A stretch of DNA of 64,000 nucleotides from Flavobacteriales bacterium UBA2104 (GCA_002331485.1 DCYS01000030.1:1-64000), one strand, 5' to 3'; numbered from the stretch's first letter, positions 1 to 8,631 are shown. Notes: generated from the sequence alone by a model not told the origin. Numbers and translations are program-made.

Positions 1-34
1 CGGTCAGAAGACCTTCAAGATCGTTAAGAAGTAA
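1..34 (+). CDS. 3' end of a T9SS-exported protein gene (partial)
   Basis: Only the last ten codons are in the window, ending GQKTFKIVKK and a TAA stop. A short basic, hydrophobic end of this form (G-x-K-x-x-K-I-V-K-K) is typical of the final strand of T9SS type A sorting domains in Bacteroidota. A strong intrinsic terminator follows 25 bp downstream, which supports a real gene end. Nothing can be said about the rest of the protein. The T9SS assignment is an inference from a very short stretch. Confidence 0.55.
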   Translation, partial: GQKTFKIVKK

Positions 35-58
35 ATGTAAGTTCTGAAAAAACTTAGA

Positions 59-87
59 GCGGCACTCAATTGAGTGCCGCTTTTTTG
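59..87 (+). terminator. Rho-independent terminator after the partial gene
   Basis: A perfect 11-bp inverted repeat (GCGGCACTCAA / TTGAGTGCCGC, 59-80) is followed directly by six Ts (81-86). It closes the plus-strand gene that ends at 34. The minus-strand peroxidase gene ends at 105 on the other side, so the hairpin may also serve it, but on that strand the T-run is poor. Confidence 0.88.
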
Positions 88-104
88 TTTCTAAATGCTT
101 CTAC

Positions 105-1955
105 TTATGGTGCAATATCTTGATATGGATTATCTTCTAATGATTCTAAAAAGATTATTAGATTCATTTTTTCCGATTCCGTTAAGTTGAGGCTAATCGC
201 TGGTAAGGTTTGATTAGGAACATCAAGATTCAATCCTATTCCTCCTCCTACATCATAAAAGTCAATAACTTCATCAAGATCGTTATATATTCCGTTGTGC
301 ATATAAGGTGCAGAACTTTTTACGTTTCGTACAGTTGGTGTTTTAAATGCATGTTTGTAGAATGGGGCTTGTTCTTTTAATATGTGATTCATGTACCTAC
401 CAAGATCCGGATCAATATGTTCGGGTTCTTCAGAACGATTTGGAACCCCAAGTACCTCAGATTCACTTTCGGCATATTCAGGAGGGAGAAGTCCACTGAA
501 TGTAGGCGGAAAATGACAGGTACCACAGGATGCTTTTCCCATGAAAAGATTAAATCCTTCAATTATAGATTGGTCGTCTGACTCAATCTCTTTTCTGATC
601 ATTTTATCAAACGGGGAATTGAAAGACGTCAAACTTGCAATAAATGCACTCATCGAATTAGTTATTGTGTTTTTTGTTATTCCCTCTTTGCCGTATACAG
701 CAATCATATCTGAATTGAATTCATTGTCTTTTCTTAAACGAGATATTATAGTATCATAACGTGTATTAAATTCGATTGGGTTTAATACAACATGATCCAT
801 TTGAAAGGCAAGTCGATCTACTCTCATATCGTGAAAGTATCGTTCAGCAAAAACGGCATTTAACAGGGTAGGTGAGTTCCTTTTACCTGCACCTCCATCT
901 ACTAGATTTTTAGATCGTGGTAGTCCATCAGTAAAAGCTTTGCCTGGATGATGACAACTGGCACAATTACTCTTATTATTCCTTGATAATCGTTTGTCAA
1001 AGAAAAGTGATCTTCCAAGTTTAATTTGGTCCTCAATTTTTTCGTTCGTGTATTCTGAAAAATAAGATACATTCAAAAAGTCTTGCGCATAGAGACTAGA
1101 GGCTTCATAATTCACGGGTCTTTGTAATTTTGAAAATCGTTGGTTAGGTAGCTCTATTCTTAACCTCTGTTGAAGAGAAAGAGAGGATCTCCAGATTGGA
1201 TCTAGATTATTCGTAATGAAATCAAAACGATCAAAAGAATCAAACGCTCCATCATTAAGCTTCAAATATGCTTTCTCTGATTGTTTGAGCGATTGTTCAA
1301 GCATTTCTTTAGGAATGAACTCACTATATTGACTTATTATTGCTGAATAGCTTTTAAAGAAAAGCGCTGCGTCTTTCAAACTTAGATCTGGATTTCCGGG
1401 TGAATCGAAACCAGTTATCCCCATTGTATTAATGCGAATTACTCCGTATCGTAAAGCTTCAAAAATTATTGGATCATTGATGTATTGTTGATTTATCAGA
1501 CCATTATATGTTCTCAGATTTTTGATGAACATTTCTACTTGTTTTGCAAGATCCGAAAGCTCCTCATTTCCGTAGATCATTTCTTCCATTCGCTGTAGTC
1601 CCTTGGGCTCTAGAATAGTCATGTCGGGAACTTTCTTCTGTAGTTTAGGTAAAGGGGCACCATTTATAGACTGAGAGAATGTTTGTGGATCTAAATAGTA
1701 ATAAATAAACTCTAATTCCTTGAAAGTTGATTTCATCTCATGGAATGCTGACTTTATATTCTGAGTGTCTGTATCAGAACTTAATATAGCTTTAAACGCT
1801 ATAGATTGTTCGATCGTGCTATCGTGTTTTTGTTTTATCCATTGAATACATTTCAGGTCGGGCGCATTCATTGTTATCGAAACTTCTTTATTTCTTTCAA
1901 ATGAAATTAAAATCACACCGATGAAACAGGTAATTATAATCACTAATTTTCTCAT
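105..1955 (-). CDS. MauG/CcpA-type di-haem cytochrome c peroxidase
   Basis: A 616-residue exported protein with an N-terminal hydrophobic signal/anchor (about residues 3-19). Two c-type haem sites are visible: C331-A-S-C334-H335 and C477-G-T-C480-H481. The context LGRSLFFDKRLS before the first and TPTVRNV...YMHNG after the second are hallmarks of the di-haem peroxidase/MauG family. The family reduces H2O2 or oxidises a partner protein in the periplasm. About 300 residues of helical sequence precede the first haem domain, so it is nearly twice the length of classical CcpA; the extension resembles helical, imelysin-like regions in other Bacteroidota peroxidases, but I cannot confirm that. It lies 67 bp downstream of the PhoX-like gene and is probably co-transcribed. 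Family is sure; substrate unknown. Confidence 0.88.
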   Translation of the reverse strand: MRKLVIIITCFIGVILISFERNKEVSITMNAPDLKCIQWIKQKHDSTIEQSIAFKAILSSDTDTQNIKSAFHEMKSTFKELEFIYYYLDPQTFSQSINGAPLPKLQKKVPDMTILEPKGLQRMEEMIYGNEELSDLAKQVEMFIKNLRTYNGLINQQYINDPIIFEALRYGVIRINTMGITGFDSPGNPDLSLKDAALFFKSYSAIISQYSEFIPKEMLEQSLKQSEKAYLKLNDGAFDSFDRFDFITNNLDPIWRSSLSLQQRLRIELPNQRFSKLQRPVNYEASSLYAQDFLNVSYFSEYTNEKIEDQIKLGRSLFFDKRLSRNNKSNCASCHHPGKAFTDGLPRSKNLVDGGAGKRNSPTLLNAVFAERYFHDMRVDRLAFQMDHVVLNPIEFNTRYDTIISRLRKDNEFNSDMIAVYGKEGITKNTITNSMSAFIASLTSFNSPFDKMIRKEIESDDQSIIEGFNLFMGKASCGTCHFPPTFSGLLPPEYAESESEVLGVPNRSEEPEHIDPDLGRYMNHILKEQAPFYKHAFKTPTVRNVKSSAPYMHNGIYNDLDEVIDFYDVGGGIGLNLDVPNQTLPAISLNLTESEKMNLIIFLESLEDNPYQDIAP

Positions 1956-1972
1956 ATCATTAAACTAAATAA

Positions 1973-1998
1973 TCCCCAGCGGACTTAACCGCTGAGGA
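1973..1998 (-). other. Intercistronic hairpin
   Basis: An inverted repeat with stem CAGCGG/CCGCTG extended by flanking GGA/TCC lies in the 67-bp gap between the PhoX-like gene and the peroxidase gene. On the minus strand it is followed by TTATTTAG, not a clean T-run. It may be a weak terminator or an RNA processing/stability element rather than a full transcription stop. Confidence 0.5.
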
Positions 1999-2022
1999 TA
2001 TTACATTGAACTTTACTTATTG

Positions 2023-5000
2023 TTACTGAATAATCAGTTTTTTAGTTTGTCCTTTTTCATTTTTGATGTAGTATGTTCCAGGATTAACACCCATGATATC
2101 TATCATTTTTGTGTTGCGCTCAACTTTGATCAGTTTTCCCTGACTGTTGTAGATCGCGATATCCATTTCTTCATCAAAGTTTATATACCTTGAAGTAGGG
2201 TTAGGGTAAACATTGAACCCGTTTTCTACTGCTACTTGCTCTTCTAAGCCAACATCATCAATCTTATCCCATCCTGTCAAAGCAATTGTCAAGGAGTTAT
2301 TGTAAGGGAAAGGGTTAGCTGTTGAAGGGTGCTGAGAGTTGAAGAATAGTGTTTTTCCATCTGGCGTAGCACGTACACCTGTGATCTCTGCACCAACTGG
2401 AGTTTGAGCTATTCTTACTAGATCATTCAAGGTTGGGTTTTGGATCGTCATATCAAGTAAGTACATCTCACATGATCTGTTAGAAATACCAGCAGGCATT
2501 CTACCGTGTGATGTTCCATTTAGGTCCTCACAGATCACCATGTATGTTGTTTGATCTACAGTCATGAATGTTAAACCATCAGGATTTGATAAGTGAATGT
2601 CTGGATAACTTGAGATCGATACATTCGGATTGTTGTGATATTCTGGTCCTGCCTCTAATGCAACAGATACTTCATCATTACTAACGTCTAACATGATGAT
2701 TCGACCATAATAATCAACATAATCACCACTCATTGGATCAGTTCCTTGTGCAGCAGCTCTGTCCTCATGAAGTTGAGCAACAACACCACCTTTGTGCATT
2801 TCATCGATCCATCTTCCTGCAGGATTATCTCTACCTGTTTCAGTAAGATATATGTTTCCATCACTCTCGTTGTAAGCTACCCACTCTAGTCTGTTGAACA
2901 TTGTTGCTCCAGCATTCAAAGCCTCTTCTTCGTAGTTCAACATTTTATCGAATTTACCATTGTCAATTTCGATCCATTTCGATCCGTCAAATCCGTTTAC
3001 GTTGTAGATTGAAACAGAACCGTTTAAATCGTCTGGCTCATTTGTTGAAACTAAATATGGTTTTCCATCTGGGCTATCAGCGCCATCTATGAAGATCAAT
3101 CCTTCAGGACTTTCGTCAACTCCATTTTTGTTGAAGTAGTGCACGTATTGAGAATTCGCAGGATCAGTTATGTCATATACCATAACACCAGCAGATCTCT
3201 CAAGACCAATGAATGCGAAAGTTTTATTTCCAACTTGACCAACAGTTACAGATTCAGGTTCACTTCCTTTATCGTCATCTCGATTATCAGCATAGTTTTC
3301 ATCGAAACGCTCTGCCATGATCTGACCGAATTCATTTCCACTATCATAAACGATGTTTCCGTTCATATCCCAAAGTGTGAAAGAACGTGCTCCATATGAA
3401 TATAACTGGTCAAAATCTCCGTCATCGTCTGTATCACCCATTGAAGTAGTGATCTTCAATCTTCCAAGATTTTCATCTTGCTGTAAAACTGCAGCATTAG
3501 GGAAAGCAATTGGGTCAAGATCTAGATCTCTTACACGAGCTTCTTCTGAATATCCATCGTAGTCTCTTGCGTCTCCTTCGTTCGCAGTAATTATGTATTC
3601 ATTACCCCCAATGGTTACTACTTCAATTGCATCTGGCATGTACATACCAACAAGATTGTCGTATTGAACAAAGTTTCCGATCATTCCGTCATCGTCCGAT
3701 GCGTCAATAGCATTTTCAGCTAAAGAATAATCTTTGAAACCAAGTGCAATTACGTCAGAGATAGTAGCAGTTTGTAAGTCAATTACAAGTATTGCGTTGT
3801 TTTCCTGACACGCAACAAATGCAGTTGTACTGTTATCATTTATCGCTACATATTCAGGCTCTAGATCTTCAGCAATTGTTGAAGGGATAACTGAATTCAT
3901 AACGTGTGAACCGATTGAGTATAGACTATCCTGAGGATACACTCTCCATTCAGAATCCATTGAATTTGTGCCTGCTCCTGAAGCAAAATCAAGATTCCCA
4001 TTAATAATTTGTGGTTTTCTTACAAGTGTATAATCTTTAGTTGCATCAGTAATTCCTGCTACGTCCCATCCGTCTCCTGGGTCAGCACCCATTACTCCGA
4101 TCTCGTCTATAATTGTGTAAGTTGAGGCTGTTGCTCCAGCCTGTGTCAATGCGAAGTAATCGTCTCCATTACTTAAAAAAGTAAATGTCTGATCTCCTTC
4201 AGCAGCGATATCAGCACTTGCACTTGGGTGATAGATTACGTAAGTATCTCCGTCCGCTAGCATTGTACCTGGTGCGAAAGTTACGTTATCAGGGTAATCA
4301 AATTCCCCAGCGTTATCACATCCATTGCTACAACTTGATAAAGAGTAGTTACTTAGGTCTACAGCCGCACCTGTTCCATTATAGATCTCAATATACTTGT
4401 TATTTGAACTTCCTTCACCGTATTCTGAGAAGAACAGATCAGATGAATTCGGACCAGGTTTCTGTCCAAAGATTCTAACACCTTGAACATCGTTTGTTGT
4501 TAATCCACCGAAAGTTACATGAGTTACTGAGGCACTTGCTGCTCCGTTTGAAACATCAATTATAGATACCGATCCTTCTGGATCGATCATATAATCATCT
4601 GTAGGCTCACCTTCATTCGCAACAACAACTTTGCTTCCATCAGGTGTGAAGGTTAACATATCTGGAAGTACTCCAACAGTTACTGAGTTGATCAATGAAT
4701 AAGTATCATCAAAGAATAATACTTTACCATTGTTTTGAACTACAGCATCAGGAATAGAAACAGCAATTACACCATTGTATACTGCTACTGAAGTAGGCTC
4801 ACCATGAGCGGAAAGGTCAATAAAATCGATACTATCCAGTTGGTTAGTATTAGCAAAAGAACTAACTAGGATCCCTTGATCATTACTGTTTGTGGAGTAG
4901 ACTCTTTCATTCACTTCGTCATATGCAGAAATTTCAGAAAATGCATTTTCCAATGATGTACGGTGTGATAACCTTAAGTGTTGGTCATCTTCTCTATATG

Positions 5001-5865
5001 CGTACAATTTTCCTGATGTAAAATCTCCAGGTGTGTCTGCAACGAATTTTGAGAGGATTCCTGGTGTATTATCTGCTCCAGTATAAACAGTCTGATCATC
5101 TGGCATAATAACACCACCTTCAAAAGGTTGACGCCCCCAGTTGTATTGTTTACGGATGGCTACTGCTTCTTTAGGGTCGATCTCAACCATCCAGTTGAAG
5201 TTTTCAAACTTTTTGATCGTTTCACCATCGGCGATCGAGATTCCAGAACCATTTATTGTGAAGTCAGTTGTATCAAGTACACCTGCACCATCAGCAAAAA
5301 TAGATGCATTATCACTTCTGAACCACTCTTCTGCAGTCCAAATACGTCCATCTGCTTCAGAAGTAATACCACCACAGTTCATTCCTGTTTCTCCAACTGT
5401 ATTGGCAAAATCAACGTTGAAATATTTTCCAGTTCGTCCATCAGCAAGTGTTTGTTCAACAACTACGATAGAATCAGTTTGAGGATCACGACGTATTTTA
5501 AATACAGTCATTCCTCCACCATCACCAATGTTAGGATCTGCAGAGATCATTTCGTGGTTTACTGATATCCAACCTAAATCATCTGAATTAGGATCAGTAT
5601 CTGGTGTAAATCCGATAAAGTCGTGCCATTGTTTTGCAGGATATGCTCCAGCTGGGTTTCCGTAAGTGGCAGTTGTTTGGACAGTGTCATGTCCACCGAT
5701 GAAGATTACTTGTTTTTGAAGTGGAGAAGCCGGAACGATAACTTCGTCTGGCACCAATTCAAAATCAATTTCTGGGTCAAATCCGATCTGGGCTGATAAA
5801 AGTCCCGTCACGAATAGCGAGCTCACTAATGCAAATGCTCGTTTTGTTAAGTACTTGTGTTTCAT
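2023..5865 (-). CDS. PhoX-like secreted protein with nested choice-of-anchor I and lamin-tail domains, T9SS sorting domain
   Basis: I start the gene at the ATG at 5865 (1280 aa), because it gives a clean signal peptide (MKHKYLTKRAFALVSSLFV..., cleavage near LLSA-Q); a longer open frame to 5997 adds 44 unlikely residues. Residues about 35-290 resemble the N-terminal half of PhoX/DUF839 proteins. About 293-955 form a choice-of-anchor I type beta-propeller (ANEGEPTDDY, ANEGDARDYDGY, GLERSAGVMVYDI). PhoX-like sequence then resumes at about 956-1190 (NRLEWVAYNES, LTETGRDNPAGRW, NPDGLTF). Inside the propeller, about 470-640, sits a lamin-tail (LTD) domain (NKYIEIYNGTGAAVDLSNY). Residues about 1217-1280 are a T9SS type A sorting domain (VYPNPTSRYINF ... 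KKLIIQ). PhoX enzymes are Ca/Fe alkaline phosphatases; whether the metal site is complete here was not checked. Confidence 0.85.
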   Translation of the reverse strand: MKHKYLTKRAFALVSSLFVTGLLSAQIGFDPEIDFELVPDEVIVPASPLQKQVIFIGGHDTVQTTATYGNPAGAYPAKQWHDFIGFTPDTDPNSDDLGWISVNHEMISADPNIGDGGGMTVFKIRRDPQTDSIVVVEQTLADGRTGKYFNVDFANTVGETGMNCGGITSEADGRIWTAEEWFRSDNASIFADGAGVLDTTDFTINGSGISIADGETIKKFENFNWMVEIDPKEAVAIRKQYNWGRQPFEGGVIMPDDQTVYTGADNTPGILSKFVADTPGDFTSGKLYAYREDDQHLRLSHRTSLENAFSEISAYDEVNERVYSTNSNDQGILVSSFANTNQLDSIDFIDLSAHGEPTSVAVYNGVIAVSIPDAVVQNNGKVLFFDDTYSLINSVTVGVLPDMLTFTPDGSKVVVANEGEPTDDYMIDPEGSVSIIDVSNGAASASVTHVTFGGLTTNDVQGVRIFGQKPGPNSSDLFFSEYGEGSSNNKYIEIYNGTGAAVDLSNYSLSSCSNGCDNAGEFDYPDNVTFAPGTMLADGDTYVIYHPSASADIAAEGDQTFTFLSNGDDYFALTQAGATASTYTIIDEIGVMGADPGDGWDVAGITDATKDYTLVRKPQIINGNLDFASGAGTNSMDSEWRVYPQDSLYSIGSHVMNSVIPSTIAEDLEPEYVAINDNSTTAFVACQENNAILVIDLQTATISDVIALGFKDYSLAENAIDASDDDGMIGNFVQYDNLVGMYMPDAIEVVTIGGNEYIITANEGDARDYDGYSEEARVRDLDLDPIAFPNAAVLQQDENLGRLKITTSMGDTDDDGDFDQLYSYGARSFTLWDMNGNIVYDSGNEFGQIMAERFDENYADNRDDDKGSEPESVTVGQVGNKTFAFIGLERSAGVMVYDITDPANSQYVHYFNKNGVDESPEGLIFIDGADSPDGKPYLVSTNEPDDLNGSVSIYNVNGFDGSKWIEIDNGKFDKMLNYEEEALNAGATMFNRLEWVAYNESDGNIYLTETGRDNPAGRWIDEMHKGGVVAQLHEDRAAAQGTDPMSGDYVDYYGRIIMLDVSNDEVSVALEAGPEYHNNPNVSISSYPDIHLSNPDGLTFMTVDQTTYMVICEDLNGTSHGRMPAGISNRSCEMYLLDMTIQNPTLNDLVRIAQTPVGAEITGVRATPDGKTLFFNSQHPSTANPFPYNNSLTIALTGWDKIDDVGLEEQVAVENGFNVYPNPTSRYINFDEEMDIAIYNSQGKLIKVERNTKMIDIMGVNPGTYYIKNEKGQTKKLIIQ

Positions 5866-6145
5866 TTTACTACAATTATGAGGTTTAATTCGTAGCAAAA
5901 TTGGAGAGGAATCCCACGGAATAGATAAATGTACTTTTATACATAGATTAAATCTATTCGTGCCTGTTTTAAAATAATATGAAATACTAGGACTCAAGTA
6001 TTAAAGGATGGTTAAAGAGATTAATTCAGTTTAAATCAGATTTAGAGAACCATGAGTTCCAAAGGGATATTAAGCGAGTCCAATTCTATTTGAGTGATGT
6101 TAATATATTATTCGTTAAATGAAAAATACATTATGAAGAAGGATC

Positions 6146-6173
6146 AAAAAAAAAGCGAGTCGTTAAACTCGCT
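6146..6173 (-). terminator. Terminator of tRNA-Leu
   Basis: On the minus strand AGCGAGT - 6-nt loop - ACTCGCT is followed by nine Ts (plus-strand A-run 6146-6154). It begins 10 bp beyond the tRNA 3' end. Confidence 0.85.
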
Positions 6174-6183
6174 CTCTGTTTTG

Positions 6184-6265
6184 TACCCGGGGCGGGAATC
6201 GAACCCGCACTCCCGAAAGAATTGGATTTTGAATCCAACGCGTCTACCAGTTCCGCCACCCGGGC
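6184..6265 (-). tRNA. tRNA-Leu (anticodon CAA)
   Basis: On the minus strand the acceptor arms GCCCGGG/CCCGGGT pair (one G-U). The D-arm carries TGGTAGACGCG. The anticodon stem TTGGA/TCCAA encloses TTCAAAA, giving anticodon CAA. A class II variable arm with a TTTCGGGA-type hairpin follows, then the T-arm GTTCGATTC. CCA is not encoded (discriminator A then CAAAA). Length 82 nt, normal for leucine tRNA. It has its own promoter and terminator. Confidence 0.96.
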
Positions 6266-6280
6266 ATTATTTGGGGACTG

Positions 6281-6310
6281 CAAATTTATTCAAATATCAC
6301 TTATCAGCAA
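6281..6310 (-). promoter_or_regulatory. Bacteroidota-type promoter for tRNA-Leu
   Basis: The minus strand reads TTG (6310-6308), 19 bp spacer, TAAATTTG (6288-6281). This matches the TTTG-N19-TAnnTTTG pattern of the Bacteroidota primary sigma factor. The -7 box ends 15 bp before the tRNA 5' end. The -33 element is only about 13 bp beyond the stop codon of the GIY-YIG gene. Confidence 0.8.
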
Positions 6311-6322
6311 TGGTAAAAGGAA

Positions 6323-6589
6323 TTATTTTTTGATCTCATTTAGATTTGAAGTAATTAGTTCCTCAATTTTACTCTTGGATTTGTAAGATTTCAGTTTATT
6401 TTCAAATCGGACTGCTGAACCTCTGTCTTCTGTGGTCAAGTAAAAAACAAGCGCCCAAGGTCGATAGTGCTTGGTTGATCGCACATAGCCACTGTTGTGA
6501 CGTTTAATTCGATCTATGATATTATTTGTTTGACCGATGTAGTATCGGTCGAATTCATTACTGTATAGGATGTATACTGAATAACTCAT
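6323..6589 (-). CDS. Small GIY-YIG nuclease-domain protein
   Basis: An 88-residue single-domain protein of the UPF0213/YhbQ-like group. It has the family landmarks in order: VYILYS at the start (the GIY strand), YYIGQT (YIG), R and H in IKRHNSGY, and the catalytic-type glutamate in FENKLKSYKS. Members are short GIY-YIG nucleases of mostly unknown cellular role. The gene is flanked by two copies of a duplicated tRNA/3'-end segment (6213-6340 and 6615-6743), so its neighbourhood has been rearranged. The family is clear; biological role is unknown. Confidence 0.88.
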   Translation of the reverse strand: MSYSVYILYSNEFDRYYIGQTNNIIDRIKRHNSGYVRSTKHYRPWALVFYLTTEDRGSAVRFENKLKSYKSKSKIEELITSNLNEIKK

Positions 6590-6614
6590 ATGATTTAGGT
6601 TTAGGTTAGCACTA

Positions 6615-6743
6615 CCGAAAGAATCCCGATTAGAATCGGGACGCGTCTACCGGTCATACGAATCAGGAATTCCCTGGAACCGTTTAATTTATCGAAATAA
6701 CACTTATCAGCAATAGTAAAAGGAATTATTTTTTAATCTCATC
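6615..6743. repeat. Degenerate second copy of the tRNA-Leu / GIY-YIG 3'-end segment
   Basis: Blocks matching 6213-6222 (variable arm), 6238-6247 (D-arm) and 6298-6336 (tRNA promoter -33 region and the GIY-YIG stop region) recur here in the same order and orientation at a constant offset of 402-403 bp. The anticodon arm is replaced by another palindrome (CCCGATTAGAATCGGG). The tRNA 3' part is missing and the -7 box is altered, so this is not a working tRNA. It looks like the remnant of a tandem duplication. Confidence 0.8.
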
Positions 6744-6953
6744 AATCTCTATCGATAATATTTTATCACAGAGAGCACAGAGATATCAGGAATAAAATGG
6801 TTTAGGAGAGCACAGAGCATGCACGCGCTGGTTCTCTAAAGTTTTAACGTTTAATCAAAAACCTACTTTGAAAAGAACTTACTCATTGAACTCAAAAAAG
6901 TAATTGTCTCCGAGTGCTCTGTGTAATATTAAATAGTAGGTAGTACAGGATTA
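6744..6953. repeat. Non-coding spacer with GAGAGCACAGAG repeats
   Basis: The gap between the GIY-YIG gene and thiL (6590-6953) has no convincing gene. Its left part is the tRNA remnant. In this right part the 12-mer GAGAGCACAGAG occurs twice perfectly (6771-6782 and 6806-6817), and an inverted version GTGCTCTGTGT lies at 6914-6924. These could fold into a long-loop hairpin in the RNA downstream of thiL. Similar CACAGAG/CTCTGTG motifs are frequent between genes in Bacteroidota as I recall; function unknown. Confidence 0.55.
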
Positions 6954-8009
6954 TTATTTACCTGTCTCTTCCTTATTAAAGTGATTCCAGCCTTGAGCCT
7001 TTAATTCAATTGCAGAACCTTGCTTATCGATCATATATAGACCGCTGTCCTTTGATGTAAAATGACCAATTACTGTCATGTGAGGATTTCCTTTGATCTT
7101 ATCGAAATCTTCCTGTTTGATCGAAAAAAGAAGCTCGTAATCTTCACCTCCATTCAAAGCACAAGTTGCAGGATCAACATTGAAGTCGATAGCAGTAGTA
7201 GAAACCTTTGTGTCAATCGGAAGCTTTTCATCATAGACCTGACAGCCTAGTTCAGAGTTCTTGCAAAGGTGAAATAATTCAGAAGCAAGCCCATCTGAAA
7301 CATCGATCATCGCCGTAGGTTTAACATCTAATTCCTTTAGAAATTTAAGAACATCTTTTCGAGCTTCAGGTTTTAGTTGTCTTTCTAATAAATAGTCGAA
7401 ACCATCTAGATCAGGTTGTATATCTGGATTAGCTTTATATACAGATTTTTCTCTTTCCAATACCTGAAGCCCCATATAGGCGGCTCCCAAGTCACCGGTA
7501 ACAACGATCAGTTCATTTTCTTTAGCTCCACTGCGATAAACTACTTCATCTTTCTTTGCAGATCCAATAGCTGTAACCGAGATCATCAATCCTGCTAGTG
7601 AAGACGTTGTGTCACCACCTACAAGATCAACATTATAGATCTCACATGCCGTATGAATACCGTCGTATAGTTCTTCTAAGGCTTCTTTGGGAAAACGGCT
7701 TGAGACAGCTAGGGAAACTGTGATTTGCTCCGCTGTTCCATTCATTGCATAAATATCAGATAAGTTGACAACAACAGCCTTGTATCCAAGATGTTTCAAT
7801 GGAGTATACATCATGTTGAAATGTATCCCTTCAATCAGAGAATCAGTTGATACTAAAGTTACATCATCAGCGTTTTTTTCAATGACTGCAGCATCGTCTC
7901 CAACCCCAAAGATCGTCGAATCTTGTCTTTTTTTCGCTTTCTTAGTCAGTAAGTCGATCAATCCAAACTCTCCAATCTCTTCTAATGAAGTTCTTTTATC
8001 TTCGCTCAT
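6954..8009 (-). CDS. thiL: Thiamine-monophosphate kinase
   Basis: ATP-dependent phosphorylation of thiamine monophosphate to thiamine diphosphate, the last step of cofactor synthesis; cytosolic. At 351 aa it has normal length. Family motifs run in order: GEFGLIDLL near the start, GVGDDAAVI (Mg/ATP loop), STDSLIEGIHF, NLSDIYAMNG, GGDTTSS, VTGDLGAAY, IDVSDGLASEL and NGGEDYELLF. It belongs to the AIR synthase/PurM-like fold. Its start overlaps the end of the polysaccharide deacetylase gene by 14 bp, so it is the third gene of a minus operon. No TPP riboswitch was seen, and the coupling to cell-surface genes looks incidental. Confidence 0.95.
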   Translation of the reverse strand: MSEDKRTSLEEIGEFGLIDLLTKKAKKRQDSTIFGVGDDAAVIEKNADDVTLVSTDSLIEGIHFNMMYTPLKHLGYKAVVVNLSDIYAMNGTAEQITVSLAVSSRFPKEALEELYDGIHTACEIYNVDLVGGDTTSSLAGLMISVTAIGSAKKDEVVYRSGAKENELIVVTGDLGAAYMGLQVLEREKSVYKANPDIQPDLDGFDYLLERQLKPEARKDVLKFLKELDVKPTAMIDVSDGLASELFHLCKNSELGCQVYDEKLPIDTKVSTTAIDFNVDPATCALNGGEDYELLFSIKQEDFDKIKGNPHMTVIGHFTSKDSGLYMIDKQGSAIELKAQGWNHFNKEETGK

Positions 8010-8631
8010 AGTCTTCTATTTTATGCGGTAAGGGCGCAAAGTTAAGTCCTTTATCTCGAACGATACCGACAACCTCAGGAATAATTTCCATAATTCGGTC
8101 CTTCGTTTTATCGTTTTCATGGAAAACAGCAATATCGCTCTCGCCCAATCCATTTTCGAAACTTTTAATGATCCTTTGAACTGGATAGCTTTTGTCCCAA
8201 TCGTAACTCAAGTAACTCCACATGACAAGTACATTCGATTGCTGAACGTATTTTGCTTGTTTTTTGTTGATATCCCCTTTTACTGGTCGGTAAAGTCCAT
8301 GGGGGACTAGAGCTTGAGATTTTTCAAAATTAGATTGAAACGCTCCATATTTCAATTGCTTATTTGAAATGTGTTTGAAACCATGATGCCCAATTGTGTG
8401 ACCATCATCAACGGCCTGCTTTAATAGCTCGGGATATTCTTGAATATTCTCACCATTCCAGAAAAAAGTAGCTTTGATATTTTCAGACCTTAAATAATCT
8501 AATAGGCCAGGAGTAATATCTGGATGCGGTCCATCATCAAAGGTCAAGTAGAAATCAGTTGTAGGGCCATACCAAACGCGACGTGGATAAAACCACGTCA
8601 CGAATTTTGGAATGCGCAATACTCTATTCAT
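7996..8631 (-). CDS. Polysaccharide deacetylase (NodB/CE4 family)
   Basis: A 211-residue NodB-homology protein, probably a metal-dependent deacetylase of cell-wall or surface polysaccharide. Motif 1 is TFDDGPHP (D32, D33). Motif 2 is the metal-binding HGFKH in IGHHGFKH. Motif 3 is RPVKG. A WSYLSYDW segment and a C-terminal VFHEND supply the usual later motifs. No signal peptide is obvious, unlike secreted relatives; the family is common in Bacteroidota in this short form. It overlaps DUF2723 upstream by 8 bp and thiL downstream by 14 bp, which indicates translational coupling. Confidence 0.88.
   Translation of the reverse strand: MNRVLRIPKFVTWFYPRRVWYGPTTDFYLTFDDGPHPDITPGLLDYLRSENIKATFFWNGENIQEYPELLKQAVDDGHTIGHHGFKHISNKQLKYGAFQSNFEKSQALVPHGLYRPVKGDINKKQAKYVQQSNVLVMWSYLSYDWDKSYPVQRIIKSFENGLGESDIAVFHENDKTKDRIMEIIPEVVGIVRDKGLNFAPLPHKIEDYERR

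Noticed and set aside
5128..5565. Long plus-strand frames opposite the PhoX-like gene
   Set aside because: They mirror the well-supported minus-strand coding frame and show no domain or start signal.
6618..6660. Possible second tRNA-Leu gene
   Set aside because: Only the D-arm and variable-arm parts match; the acceptor and T-arms are missing and the anticodon arm is replaced.
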